Origin: DATEOR01 sp046733475
GTDB lineage: Bacteria > Actinomycetota > Thermoleophilia > Gaiellales > Gaiellaceae
Reading direction: 5' to 3'
NCBI GenBank assembly: GCA_046733475.1
Contig: JBKPPF010000015.1
Coordinates: 36,025 to 100,024, forward strand
Length of the DNA: 64,000 nucleotides
The notes beneath the pieces are model-generated. The model made no database searches and was not told the origin of the DNA. It was given only the letters and a program-made list of their open reading frames with translations. The position numbers and the translations under genes were made by a program. Of the stretch, positions 1-7,885 are shown piece by piece (position 1 is the stretch's first letter; each line of letters begins with the position of its first letter).

Positions 1-1
1 C

Positions 2-220
2 GCTCTCGGAGCTCTCGCGGAGACGATGGCCCCGCAGGGCTACAACCTCGGCTGGAACCTCGGCCGCATCGCCGGGGCCGGGGTCGTCGACCACGTGCAC
101 ATGCATGTCGTCCCGCGCTGGGCCGGGGACACGAACTTCATGCCCGTCCTCGCCGACCTGAAGGTTCTTCCGGAAGCGCTCGAAGAGACCCGCCGTAAGA
201 TCGCGGCTGCATGGCCCTAG
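2..220 (+). CDS. HIT family hydrolase, C-terminal part (5' end outside window)
   Basis: The reading frame is open from the window edge and encodes the last 72 residues of a histidine-triad (HIT) protein. The motif HVHMHVVPRW is the catalytic histidine triad, which forms and hydrolyses a nucleotidyl-histidine intermediate. HIT enzymes act in the cytosol on dinucleoside polyphosphates or nucleoside phosphoramidates; the exact substrate cannot be told from this fragment, although an Ap4A phosphorylase-type enzyme is likely. The stop overlaps the start of the phosphomannomutase gene by 10 bases, so the two genes are translated together. Confidence 0.85.
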   Translation, partial: ALGALAETMAPQGYNLGWNLGRIAGAGVVDHVHMHVVPRWAGDTNFMPVLADLKVLPEALEETRRKIAAAWP

Positions 221-1572
221 ACCCAAAGGCCTTCAAGGCGTACGACGTGCGCGGGATCTACCCGTCCGAGCTGGACGAGGCGGGCGCCTATGCGGTGGGC
301 CGAGGCTACGTCGAGCAGTTCGAGCCCAAGGCGGTCGCAGTCGGGCGCGACATGCGCGTCTCGTCCCCGTCGATCGCGAGGGCGGTCATGCGGGGGGCCG
401 CCGATGCGGGCGCCGAGGTCAAGGACATCGGGATGATCGGCACCGAAATGCTCTATTTCGGGGTCGGCGACCTCGACCTCGACGGCGGCGTCATGGTCAC
501 CGCCTCGCACAACCCGAAGGAGTACACGGGGATGAAGATCGTCCGCCGAGGCGCTCTCCCAGTCGGCGGCGATTCGGGCCTCCTGGACGTGCGCGACCGG
601 GCCCAGAAGATCCACAGCCCAGAGCTAGCGGCCGACCCGCCGGCCGTGACCGTCGACATCTACCCCGCCTTCGTCGAGCGCGTCCTCTCCTTCATCGACG
701 TGGGCGAGGTCAAGCCGCTTCGGGTGGTCATCGACGCCGGAAATGGCATGGCGGGCGCGATGCTGCCGCCCATCCTCCAGCGCGTGCCCGTAAATGCGGT
801 GCGCTGTTTCTTCGAGCCGGACGGAACCTTCCCCAACCACGAGCCGAACCCGCTTCTCGCCGAAAACCGCGAGTTCATCGTCGGCAAGGTGAAGGAAGAG
901 CAGGCAGACCTCGGGATCGCCTTCGACGGCGACGCCGACCGCTGCTTCTTCGTGGACGACACCGGGGAGTTCGTCCCGGGCGACTTCGTGACCGCGCTTC
1001 TCGCCGAGTCCATGCTCGAGAAGGAACCCGACGCAAAGATCATCTACGACGTTCGAGCGAGCTGGGCAGTGCCGCACATCGTCGAGCAGCACGGCGGCAC
1101 GCCGCTCGTCAACCGGGTCGGCCATGCGTTCATCAAGGAGCGCATGCGAAAGGAGGGCGCCCTCTTCGGCGGCGAGGTCTCCGGCCACTACTACTTCCGC
1201 GATTTCAACCAGGCCGACTCCGGGACGATTCCCGCGCTCCTCATGCTGGAGCTCGTCTCCAAGCGCGGGAAGCCGCTCTCGGAGCTGCTCCGGCCTTTTC
1301 GCGAGCGCTACTTCATCACCGGCGAGATCAACACGCCCGTGCCGGACGTCGCGCTCAAACTGCAGGAGCTGAAAGAACACTTCGGCGGCGAAGGCGAGAT
1401 CTCCCACCTCGACGGGATCTCCGTGACGGCGAAGGACTGGCACCTGAACGTGCGCCCGTCAAACACCGAGCCGCTCCTGCGGCTCAACCTCGAAGCGCTC
1501 GCGCCGGACCTCATGGAGCGCAAGCGCGACGAGGCCCTCGCCGTGATTCGCGGCGAGGGCCTCGCTAGCTGA
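211..1572 (+). CDS. manB: Phosphomannomutase/phosphoglucomutase
   Basis: A 453-residue enzyme of the alpha-D-phosphohexomutase family, full length for the family. It interconverts mannose-6-P and mannose-1-P (often also the glucose phosphates), feeding nucleotide-sugar synthesis for glycans. Four family motifs are visible in order: the phosphoserine loop TASHNP (Ser99), the metal loop DGDADR (239-244), the sugar-specificity loop GEVSGH (321-326) and the phosphate-binding loop RPSNTEP (from 415). The GEVSGH loop is typical of dual-specificity PMM/PGM enzymes. The ATG lies inside the end of the HIT gene. The symbol is by family resemblance. Confidence 0.93.
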   Translation: MALDPKAFKAYDVRGIYPSELDEAGAYAVGRGYVEQFEPKAVAVGRDMRVSSPSIARAVMRGAADAGAEVKDIGMIGTEMLYFGVGDLDLDGGVMVTASHNPKEYTGMKIVRRGALPVGGDSGLLDVRDRAQKIHSPELAADPPAVTVDIYPAFVERVLSFIDVGEVKPLRVVIDAGNGMAGAMLPPILQRVPVNAVRCFFEPDGTFPNHEPNPLLAENREFIVGKVKEEQADLGIAFDGDADRCFFVDDTGEFVPGDFVTALLAESMLEKEPDAKIIYDVRASWAVPHIVEQHGGTPLVNRVGHAFIKERMRKEGALFGGEVSGHYYFRDFNQADSGTIPALLMLELVSKRGKPLSELLRPFRERYFITGEINTPVPDVALKLQELKEHFGGEGEISHLDGISVTAKDWHLNVRPSNTEPLLRLNLEALAPDLMERKRDEALAVIRGEGLAS

Positions 1573-1582
1573 CTCAACCTGC

Positions 1583-2664
1583 CTAGTTCAGCAGGTAGTC
1601 CATCGCCTTACCCATCACTTCGTTCCGGGTAGCGGCGTCGGTGATGCCTTCGAACCCGAAGCCCATGTAGAGGGTGTCGGGCGTTGCGACGACGGCTCCC
1701 TCGGGGAAGCCGGTCGCGTCGGTGACGATCCAGGTGTTCGTGTTCGGAGCACTGCCGGCCGGCGCAGGCGGCATCGTCCAGCCACCGTCGCTCGACTCGA
1801 AGTCGGTCGAGCCTTCTCCGGTCGAGACCGCGATGTCGACGACGAAGACGCCCAGGCCCTGCGAGGCCCAGTCGCTCACGTAGCTGATCGACACCTCGAT
1901 CTGCTTCCCGAGGAAGCGGCCGTCCGGTCCGGCCAGATCGACATTCCACTGCTGCCAACCGCCCGAGTTTCCGCTGATCGCCCACCAATCGCCGGTCGTG
2001 CCATGAGGCACGCAGTCGGCACCGACGATCGTCTGGTAGTGATCCATGAACGGGTGGATCGTGCGCCAGCCGCCGGGCCCGTTCTCGGGCTTGCAGCTCT
2101 CGCCGGTCGTCTGATCGTTGTTGCCGTTCAGGTCTTCGAGGGTCGTCCAGTCATCCTGGCCCACAGTGTGAGCCTCGACGAACAGGTGATCCCAGTCGAA
2201 CTCCGTGTTGTAGGAGGTCCAGAACGACATACTTGCTCCCCGGCCGGGACGTTCACCGTATGGGTCAAGCGCTTGAACGTCTGGTCGGCGATCTGCGAGT
2301 AGGCGTACCTCGTCCCGTTGTGCGGGTCGAACGGCCCGCCCGGACGGTCGTACTTGGCCGCCACCCAGCTTTCGAACTGCGGATATGTCGCCGGATCGAG
2401 GATCCCGCTCGTCGTGATGAACGCGGCGTCGTCGAAGAACTGGTGGTCGGCGCTGTCACCGCCGTTGAACGACATCGTCGAGCCGGTGAACGGCGTGTTG
2501 ATCCCGATGACGTCGAGGTTCTTCCCGTCGTCGTCGAACCCGGCGAAGTGGTTCGTCAGGAACGCACCGAACCAGTACTCGATGACATCGTTCTGCAGGT
2601 CGCTCGACGGCGAGCCGTACAGGATGAGACAGCGCCCAGCGTCGCTGCCGGAGGCGTGGTGCAA
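1583..2664 (-). pseudogene. C-terminal remnant of a secreted M6/M14-like metalloprotease, frameshifted
   Basis: Two minus-strand frames join into one family-like sequence. The upstream piece (2664 down to about 2235) contains GRCLILYGSPSSDLQND and ends near VPAGE. The downstream piece (2230-1583) continues with SFWTSYNTEFDWDHLFVEAHT and ends EVMGKAMDYLL. In secreted actinobacterial proteases of the immune-inhibitor-A/zinc-carboxypeptidase type this is one continuous C-terminal, carbohydrate-binding-like region, so a one-base frameshift near 2232 breaks it. The catalytic N-terminal domain with its HExxH or HxxE site is absent: upstream of 2664 there are under 100 bases before the next, divergent gene. 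It is best read as a decayed gene fragment. The family assignment comes from remembered motifs, not a search. Confidence 0.7.
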
Positions 2665-2741
2665 CGTTCGTTGGCCTCCGTCGGGTGCAAACGCGGCCTG
2701 ACTCTCTCAAATTGTTGGAAAAAGCGCAAGACGGCCGCGGT

Positions 2742-2754
2742 TACGATGCGATCC
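2742..2754 (+). promoter_or_regulatory. Leaderless -10 box for the thioesterase gene
   Basis: TACGAT (2742-2747) stands seven bases before the ATG at 2755 and no Shine-Dalgarno is present. The transcript probably begins at or next to the start codon, which also decides between the ATGs at 2746 and 2755. Confidence 0.6.
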
Positions 2755-3219
2755 ATGAATCTCGGCCAGGCCACCGAGCGCAAGCCTCCCTTCAAGTACT
2801 CCGCAGTCACGCGCGTGGGCTTCTCCGACACCGACGCGCAGGGAATCGTCTATTACGGGCGCTATCTGCCCTACTTCGACGATGCGCGGGTCGAGTATCT
2901 GCGCCACGTGGGGCTATTGCACGCCGACCTGGGCGCATGCGAGTTCGTCATGCGCGCCTCCCATGTGCTCTACGAGGCTCCGGCCCTGTTCGACGATCTC
3001 GTGGAGGTCTTCGTGCGGATGAAGCGGATCGGCCGCTCCAGCCTGACGAGCGAGTACGCGGCCTACCGCGTGGACGACGACGCGCTCATGTGCACCGCGG
3101 AGCAGACACTCGTCCTCGTCGACCTCGCTGAACGCCGCCCCCATCCCGTTCCGGAGGATTACCGCGACTCGCTTCGTGCTTTCGAAGGCGCCGACCTCGA
3201 GCTCGCAATCCCGTCATGA
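2755..3219 (+). CDS. Acyl-CoA thioesterase, YbgC/FadM (4HBT hotdog) family
   Basis: A 154-residue hotdog-fold protein. The motif FSDTDAQGIVYYGRYLPYFDDAR matches the 4-hydroxybenzoyl-CoA thioesterase signature, whose Asp (in DTDAQGIVYY) is the usual catalytic residue. Such cytosolic enzymes release CoA from acyl-CoA thioesters; the acyl specificity cannot be read from sequence. The start at 2755 is chosen because TACGAT sits seven bases upstream, as in other leaderless genes of this window. The stop overlaps the next start by four bases (ATGA), so it forms a small operon with the GAF protein and the membrane protein that follow. Confidence 0.88.
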   Translation: MNLGQATERKPPFKYSAVTRVGFSDTDAQGIVYYGRYLPYFDDARVEYLRHVGLLHADLGACEFVMRASHVLYEAPALFDDLVEVFVRMKRIGRSSLTSEYAAYRVDDDALMCTAEQTLVLVDLAERRPHPVPEDYRDSLRAFEGADLELAIPS

Positions 3220-3707
3220 GCGACTACTCCGGGGCGCTCGAGGCGGTCGACCGCATCGTCAACAGGGAATCGGAGGCCGACGAGGTTCTCCGGCAGGCGG
3301 TCGAGGTTCTGCACGACCGCTTCGACCACTACTCGTGGGTCGGGATCTACCTTGTCGAAGAGGAAGACCTCGTGCTCGGGCCGTGGAAGGGGCCGCAGGC
3401 CACCGACCACGTCCGCATCCCCATCGGCCAGGGAGTATGCGGCGCGGCCGCCGCAAGCGGGCAAACGGAGGTCGTCGACGACGTGAACGCCGACGAGCGC
3501 TACCTCGCCTGCTTCCCCTCGACGCGGAGCGAGATCGTCGTGCCCATCGTCTACGAGGGCAAGGTCGTCGGCGAGATCGACATCGACTCCGACACGCCGG
3601 CCGCCTTCGGGCCCGAGGACAGCGCGCTGCTCGAGCGCGTGGCCGTCCTGATCTCCCCGCACAGCCTCGTCGGCTGGGACACGGGCGGCGTACCGTGGCA
3701 AGCCTGA
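3216..3707 (+). CDS. GAF-domain protein, free methionine-(R)-sulfoxide reductase-like
   Basis: A 163-residue single GAF domain. It carries the fRMsr pattern GVCG at 72-76 (Cys75), then DDV, then YLAC (Cys99), then SEIVVPI. In fRMsr enzymes the cysteines in these two positions carry out thiol reduction of free methionine-R-sulfoxide in the cytosol. Two conserved cysteines are present; a third one found in some members is not. The C-terminus has an extra tail after the last GAF helix (PHSLVGWDTGG). A reductase role is likely but a purely ligand-sensing GAF protein is not excluded. Confidence 0.75.
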   Translation: MSDYSGALEAVDRIVNRESEADEVLRQAVEVLHDRFDHYSWVGIYLVEEEDLVLGPWKGPQATDHVRIPIGQGVCGAAAASGQTEVVDDVNADERYLACFPSTRSEIVVPIVYEGKVVGEIDIDSDTPAAFGPEDSALLERVAVLISPHSLVGWDTGGVPWQA

Positions 3708-4138
3708 ACCGCCTCGCGTTCTCGGCCACTCTCCATTGTCTCACCGGCTGCGCCATCGGAGAGGTCTTGGGCCTGGTGATCGCGACCGCGCTCGGCTGGG
3801 GCAATGCCGCGTCGATCGCGATCGCGGTCGTCCTCGCGTTCATCTTCGGCTACTCGTTCACGCTCGTCCCGCTCCTTCGCGGCGGAATCGCGCTTGCGAC
3901 CGCGGTGGGGTTGGCGCTCGCATCCGACACGCTCTCGATCGCCGTGATGGAGATCGTCGACAACACGATCGTCCTCATCTGGCCCGGCGCGATGGACGCC
4001 GGCCTGGAAGACCTCCTCTTCTGGGGCAGCCTCGCGATCGCCCTCGCCATTGCCTTCGTGGCCGCCTTCCCGGTGAACCGGGCGCTGATCGCGCGCGGGC
4101 GCGGGCATGCGGTCGTGCACGCCCACCACGGGCACTGA
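3695..4138 (+). CDS. DUF4396 family membrane protein
   Basis: A 147-residue, strongly hydrophobic protein with about four membrane segments. It includes ATLHCLTGCAIGEVLGLVIA, DTLSIAVMEIVDNTIVLIWPGAMD and a C-terminal HAVVHAHHGH, all typical of DUF4396 proteins, which often follow cupredoxin or metal genes. A GTG at 3695, overlapping the preceding gene by 13 bases, is the only plausible start. Conserved Cys and His residues in the first helix and at the C-terminus suggest metal handling, but no function is established. Confidence 0.8.
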   Translation: MASLNRLAFSATLHCLTGCAIGEVLGLVIATALGWGNAASIAIAVVLAFIFGYSFTLVPLLRGGIALATAVGLALASDTLSIAVMEIVDNTIVLIWPGAMDAGLEDLLFWGSLAIALAIAFVAAFPVNRALIARGRGHAVVHAHHGH

Positions 4139-4244
4139 CGAGCTCTAGCTCGGAAAGGCGAGGCGCGCGGCCAGCGGGCGCCGAGCCCCTGAACCGTGCC
4201 GAGGATCCGGGTGGCGAGGTCGAGGTCGTCAGTTTTCAGCCACG

Positions 4245-4880
4245 GGGATAGCCACGGCCGTCGAGGCGCTCGTGATGGTCGAGCACGAGGCGCGTGACGT
4301 CTTGATGAAGGCGAACTCGTCGTCGTCGAGTGGTCCTCCCTTCTGCAGGATCGCGTCGGTGGGATGGAGAGCTTGCCGATGTCGTGCAGGAAGCCGCCGA
4401 TCGCCATGCTGCGCAGGCGTGTGCGCGAGAGACCCATCTGCTCGCCGATCTCGAAGGCGAGCGTGGCGACGCGGCGTGTGTGCTCCTCCGTGGATGTGTC
4501 CTTCGCCCCGAGGGTGACCATGAGCGCCCGGACGCGCGCGCCGAAGAACGCCTCCCCCGACGACACGATCTCGCTCGCGCGCAGGTCGCCGACGAGCGGG
4601 TGCGAGCGCCGGCCCGATACGAGGGTTGCTGAAGGGCTGGTCACGCCTAGCGCGAGGCGTCGTACAGGTCGCGTTCGGCCTCGTCGACCGGATCTCCCTC
4701 GGGCGCCACGGCGACAGAGTTCCGGTCGCTGAACTTCGCCCGGTAGGCGGCGCGGTCGGCGAGCGCGACGAGCGGCTCGGCGCGGACCGGTGTCGCCGCA
4801 TCGGATTCGACTTCAAAGGCCCTGTCGCCCGCGACGTGGCCGCGCGTCGTATTGATCTCGCGCAGGTGGTCGACGTCGTC
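4245..4880 (-). pseudogene. Degraded GGDEF/HD-GYP cyclic-di-GMP protein
   Basis: Read on the minus strand, 4880-4647 gives DVDHLREINTTRGHVAGDRA followed directly by ADRAAYRAKFSDRNSVAVAP. These are the two ends of a GGDEF domain with the catalytic GGDEF core deleted, and the frame then hits a stop. From 4644 the HD-GYP part follows (EEHTRRVATLAFEIGEQMG, GFLHDIGKLSIP). It then shifts frame into DAILQKGGPLDDDEFAFIK and again into DHHERLDGRGYPRG, where it stops, so the C-terminal half is missing. It was once a bifunctional c-di-GMP turnover protein and is now clearly broken by deletions and frameshifts. Confidence 0.8.
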
Positions 4881-4938
4881 CGCCGATCCCCCGAACGGGT
4901 GAGGAACGGCCGAACTTGATCCCTCGAACGAGTGAAAC

Positions 4939-4960
4939 GTCCCTCGAACGAGGGACTTTT
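4939..4960. terminator. Hairpin with short T run between two minus-strand units
   Basis: The stem GTCCCT/AGGGAC (4939-4956) is followed by TTTT on the plus strand; on the minus strand it is followed by GTTTC. It lies just past the stop of the coiled-coil gene, so it may end the rel transcript. The 12-mer CCCTCGAACGAG is also repeated directly at 4921 and 4941. Confidence 0.45.
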
Positions 4961-4963
4961 CCG

Positions 4964-5641
4964 CTACCCGAGCGCCTGCTCGACGCGGCGCGTGAGGGCA
5001 CCCGTGCCCATCGCGCTCACCGGCTCGCCGAGAGCGAGCCCGCCGAGCTCGTTCGCCTGGCGGACGATCGCTTCCCGCTCGGCTGAGAGCTGGCCCCTGG
5101 CCACGAAGAGCGATGCGCGGGCGACCTCGGTCCATGCTTCCACCCCGTCGAGGGCCGTCCCCGGCTCCTTGCCGGCACCCTCGGCGATGCGTGGCCGGCC
5201 CCTAAGCTCCTCGGCGAGCTTTCGAGCGCGCGCTTGGAGCTCGTGGCCCTCGATCGCGGCCTCCTCGACTCGGTTCTCTAGATCCTCTGCTGCCACGGCC
5301 GCTTCCGCGACGCGCCGCTCCGCGACCGATGCGCGGTCGCGTGCGCGAACGTGGAACCGCTCCGCCTCCCGCACATTCTCGGGCTCGGCTGAGCGGACGG
5401 CCGCCTCTGCCTCCTCCAGCAACCCCTGTGCCGCCAGGGCCTCCGCTCTCGAGCGCTCGAGCTCGCCAGCCCGCGCCTCGCGCTCGGCGGGAAGCCGGGC
5501 GGCGAATCCTTGGAGCTCGTCCACCCTGGCCCGCACGGAGTCGAGCTCGCTCTTCAGCCGGTCGAGATCCGCGAGCGCCGCGCCGATCTGCTCGTCGGCG
5601 CGCTCGAGCTCCCGCAGGACCGCGAGGACCCCTTCGGGCAC
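4964..5641 (-). CDS. Coiled-coil protein of unknown function
   Basis: A 225-residue protein made almost entirely of Glu/Arg/Ala-rich heptads (for example LERADEQIGAALADLDRLKSE), predicted to be one long coiled coil. It ends in a less charged tail GALTRRVEQALG. No family is recognised. The chosen start is a GTG at 5641-5639 that shares one base with the rel stop codon (TAGTG), which implies translational coupling to (p)ppGpp metabolism. The open frame extends further upstream inside rel, but that part has rel-shadow composition. It could be a structural or DNA-organising protein; this is only a guess. Confidence 0.65.
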   Translation of the reverse strand: MPEGVLAVLRELERADEQIGAALADLDRLKSELDSVRARVDELQGFAARLPAEREARAGELERSRAEALAAQGLLEEAEAAVRSAEPENVREAERFHVRARDRASVAERRVAEAAVAAEDLENRVEEAAIEGHELQARARKLAEELRGRPRIAEGAGKEPGTALDGVEAWTEVARASLFVARGQLSAEREAIVRQANELGGLALGEPVSAMGTGALTRRVEQALG

Positions 5642-7851
5642 TACGACGGCGTAACGCGGTAGGCGTCGAAGACGGAGTCGACGTTGCGTAGCGCGTTCAG
5701 AAGGCCGCGGAGGGCCTTGATGTCCCCCACCTCGGCGACGTACCAGTTCTTCGCCATCTGGTCTTCGACATGGCCGCCGTACTCGACGATGTTCGCGCCG
5801 TGCTCGGCGAAGGTCCGGGCGACGTCCTCGAGGAGGCGTGGGCGGTCCCATGAGACGACGGCGATCTGGACGCGGAAGCTCTGAGAAGCGCCCCCGTCCC
5901 AGGCGACATCGGTGAAGCGCTCCGGGTTGCGCATAAGCGCCTTCACATTCGGGCAGTCAAGCCGGTGGATCGTGATCCCCTTGCCCAGCGAGATGTAGCC
6001 GGCGATCTCGTCTCCCGGCACTGGCGTGCAGCACTTGGCGAGGCGGACGAGCACGTCCTCGACGCCCGGGACGGAGATGCCGAAGTTCTGCGACGCGACG
6101 GCTTCGCGGGCCTTCGGCTTGAACGGGATCGGCTCTTCCTGGACGACCTCCTCGGTCTTGAGCCGTCCGAGCACCTTGTTCACGACCTGCGAGACCTGAA
6201 GCTTCCCCGAGCCGAGTGCGAGATAGAAATCTTCGGCCTTCTTGAAGCCCATCTCGCGGATGATCTGCGCGAGCAGCGGGGAGCCCGCGAGCTTCTTGTA
6301 CGGAAGATTGTGCTGCTTGAGGGCGTTTTCGAGACTCTCGCGGCCGCGGTGCTCGGTTCCTTCGCGCGTCTCGCGGCTGAACCACTGGCGGATCTTGTTG
6401 CGTGCGCGCGACGAGGTGGCGAGGGAGAGCCAGTCGCGCGAGGGGCCGCGTCCAGCGCCCTTCGAGGTGAGGATCTCGACGAAGTCCCCGCTCTGCAGGC
6501 GGTAGTGGAGCGGGACAATGCGCCCGTTCACCTTCGCGCCGACGGTGCGATGGCCCACGTCGGTGTGCACCGAGTAGGCGAAGTCGATCGGGGTCGCGCC
6601 CGCCGGAAGATTCTTGACCTCGCCCTTCGGCGTGAAGACGTACACCTCGTCGGAGGCGAGCTCCGGGAAGGCGCGCCGGAACTCGCGCGGATCGGACTCC
6701 TCGGCCTGCCAGTCGGCGAGCTGCTGCATCCAGGCGAGCTGCTCGGCCTCCGCCTTCTTTCCCTTCTTCCCCTTGTAGAGCCAGTGCGCGGCGATGCCGT
6801 ACTCGGCGGTGCGGTGCATCTCGCGCGTCCGTACCTGGATTTCGAGCGGCTTGCCCTCCGGCCCGATCACCGTCGTGTGCAGGGAGCGGTACATGTTGAA
6901 CTTGGGCATGGCCACGTAATCCTTGAAGCGGCCGGGCATGGGCTTCCAAAGGGAGTGGATGACGCCGAGAGCCCCGTAGCAGTCGCGCTCGCCCTCCTTG
7001 CCCTGGTGGTCGACGAGCACGCGCATCGCGGTCAGGTCGTAGATCTCGTTGAACTCCTTCCCGCGCTTGGCCATCTTCTCGTAGATGGAATAGAAGTGCT
7101 TCGCGCGGAAGGAGATCTCCGCCGGGATGCCCACCTTGTCGAGCTCCTTCGTCAGGTTCTTGCCGGCGGCCTCCACGAACTTCTCGCGATCCGCCCGGCG
7201 CTGGTTGACCATCGCCTCGATCTCCGAGTACTTCCGCGGGTGAAGGGTCTCGAAGGCGAGATCCTCGAGCTCCCACTTGATGGAGTGGATGCCGAGGCGA
7301 TGCGCGAGCGGCGCATAGACCTCGAGCGTCTCGCGGGCCTTCTGCAGCTGCTTCTGCTTCCCGAGGTATTCGATCGTCCGCATGTTGTGAAGCCGGTCCG
7401 CGAGCTTGATGAGGATGACGTCGGGGTCCTGCGCCATGGCCACGATCATCTTGCGGTAGTTCTCCGCCTGGGCCTGTTCGCGGCTCTGAAACTGGATTCG
7501 CGTCAGCTTCGTGACGCCCTCGACGAGCGTCGCCACGTCGTCACCGAACTCGGCGCGGACTTCCTCGATCGTCGCGGGAGTGTCCTCGACGACGTCGTGC
7601 ACGAGCCCGGCGGCCAGGGTGGACTCGTCGCTCCCGAGCTCCGCCAGGATCTTCGCCACTCCGATCGGGTGGAGCACGAAGTCCTCCCCGCTCCGGCGCT
7701 GCTGGCCTTCGTGCGCCTCGCAAGCGAACCGGTACGCGCGCTCGAGCAGGTCCCGATCAACCTCGGGGTTGTACTCCTCGACCTCCGAGAGCAGCTCCTC
7801 GAACGCCTCGTGATGCCGCTCGGCGGAAGCTGTCAGAACCGTATCCGCCAT
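5641..7851 (-). CDS. rel: Bifunctional (p)ppGpp synthetase/hydrolase Rel
   Basis: A 736-residue cytosolic enzyme of standard RelA/SpoT length that makes and degrades the stringent-response alarmone. Domains in order: the HD hydrolase (residues ~30-180, with HEGQQRRSGEDFVLHP and the HD pair at 85-86 in LVHDVVEDT), the synthetase domain (~230-350, with YRSLHTTV), TGS (~395-455, VYVFTPKGEV), a helical/zinc-finger-like region with CCTPVPGD, and a C-terminal ACT domain (~655-736). Both the HD and synthetase motifs are intact, so it should be bifunctional. The gene is leaderless, with TAGAAT six bases before the ATG. The coiled-coil gene overlaps its stop codon. Confidence 0.96.
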   Translation of the reverse strand: MADTVLTASAERHHEAFEELLSEVEEYNPEVDRDLLERAYRFACEAHEGQQRRSGEDFVLHPIGVAKILAELGSDESTLAAGLVHDVVEDTPATIEEVRAEFGDDVATLVEGVTKLTRIQFQSREQAQAENYRKMIVAMAQDPDVILIKLADRLHNMRTIEYLGKQKQLQKARETLEVYAPLAHRLGIHSIKWELEDLAFETLHPRKYSEIEAMVNQRRADREKFVEAAGKNLTKELDKVGIPAEISFRAKHFYSIYEKMAKRGKEFNEIYDLTAMRVLVDHQGKEGERDCYGALGVIHSLWKPMPGRFKDYVAMPKFNMYRSLHTTVIGPEGKPLEIQVRTREMHRTAEYGIAAHWLYKGKKGKKAEAEQLAWMQQLADWQAEESDPREFRRAFPELASDEVYVFTPKGEVKNLPAGATPIDFAYSVHTDVGHRTVGAKVNGRIVPLHYRLQSGDFVEILTSKGAGRGPSRDWLSLATSSRARNKIRQWFSRETREGTEHRGRESLENALKQHNLPYKKLAGSPLLAQIIREMGFKKAEDFYLALGSGKLQVSQVVNKVLGRLKTEEVVQEEPIPFKPKAREAVASQNFGISVPGVEDVLVRLAKCCTPVPGDEIAGYISLGKGITIHRLDCPNVKALMRNPERFTDVAWDGGASQSFRVQIAVVSWDRPRLLEDVARTFAEHGANIVEYGGHVEDQMAKNWYVAEVGDIKALRGLLNALRNVDSVFDAYRVTPS

Positions 7852-7863
7852 GACCCCATTCTA
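7852..7863 (-). promoter_or_regulatory. Leaderless -10 box for rel
   Basis: On the minus strand TAGAAT (7863-7858) is separated from the ATG at 7851 by GGGGTC. No ribosome-binding site is present. It lies in the 34-bp gap after recJ, so rel has its own promoter. Confidence 0.6.
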
Positions 7864-7885
7864 GCGAGGGGCGCTCTGGAACTAC

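Noticed and set aside
4939..4956. CCCTCGAACGAG direct repeat as a possible CRISPR-like or integration repeat
   Set aside because: There are only two short copies 20 bases apart, and the second forms a terminator-like hairpin; no array or spacer pattern exists.
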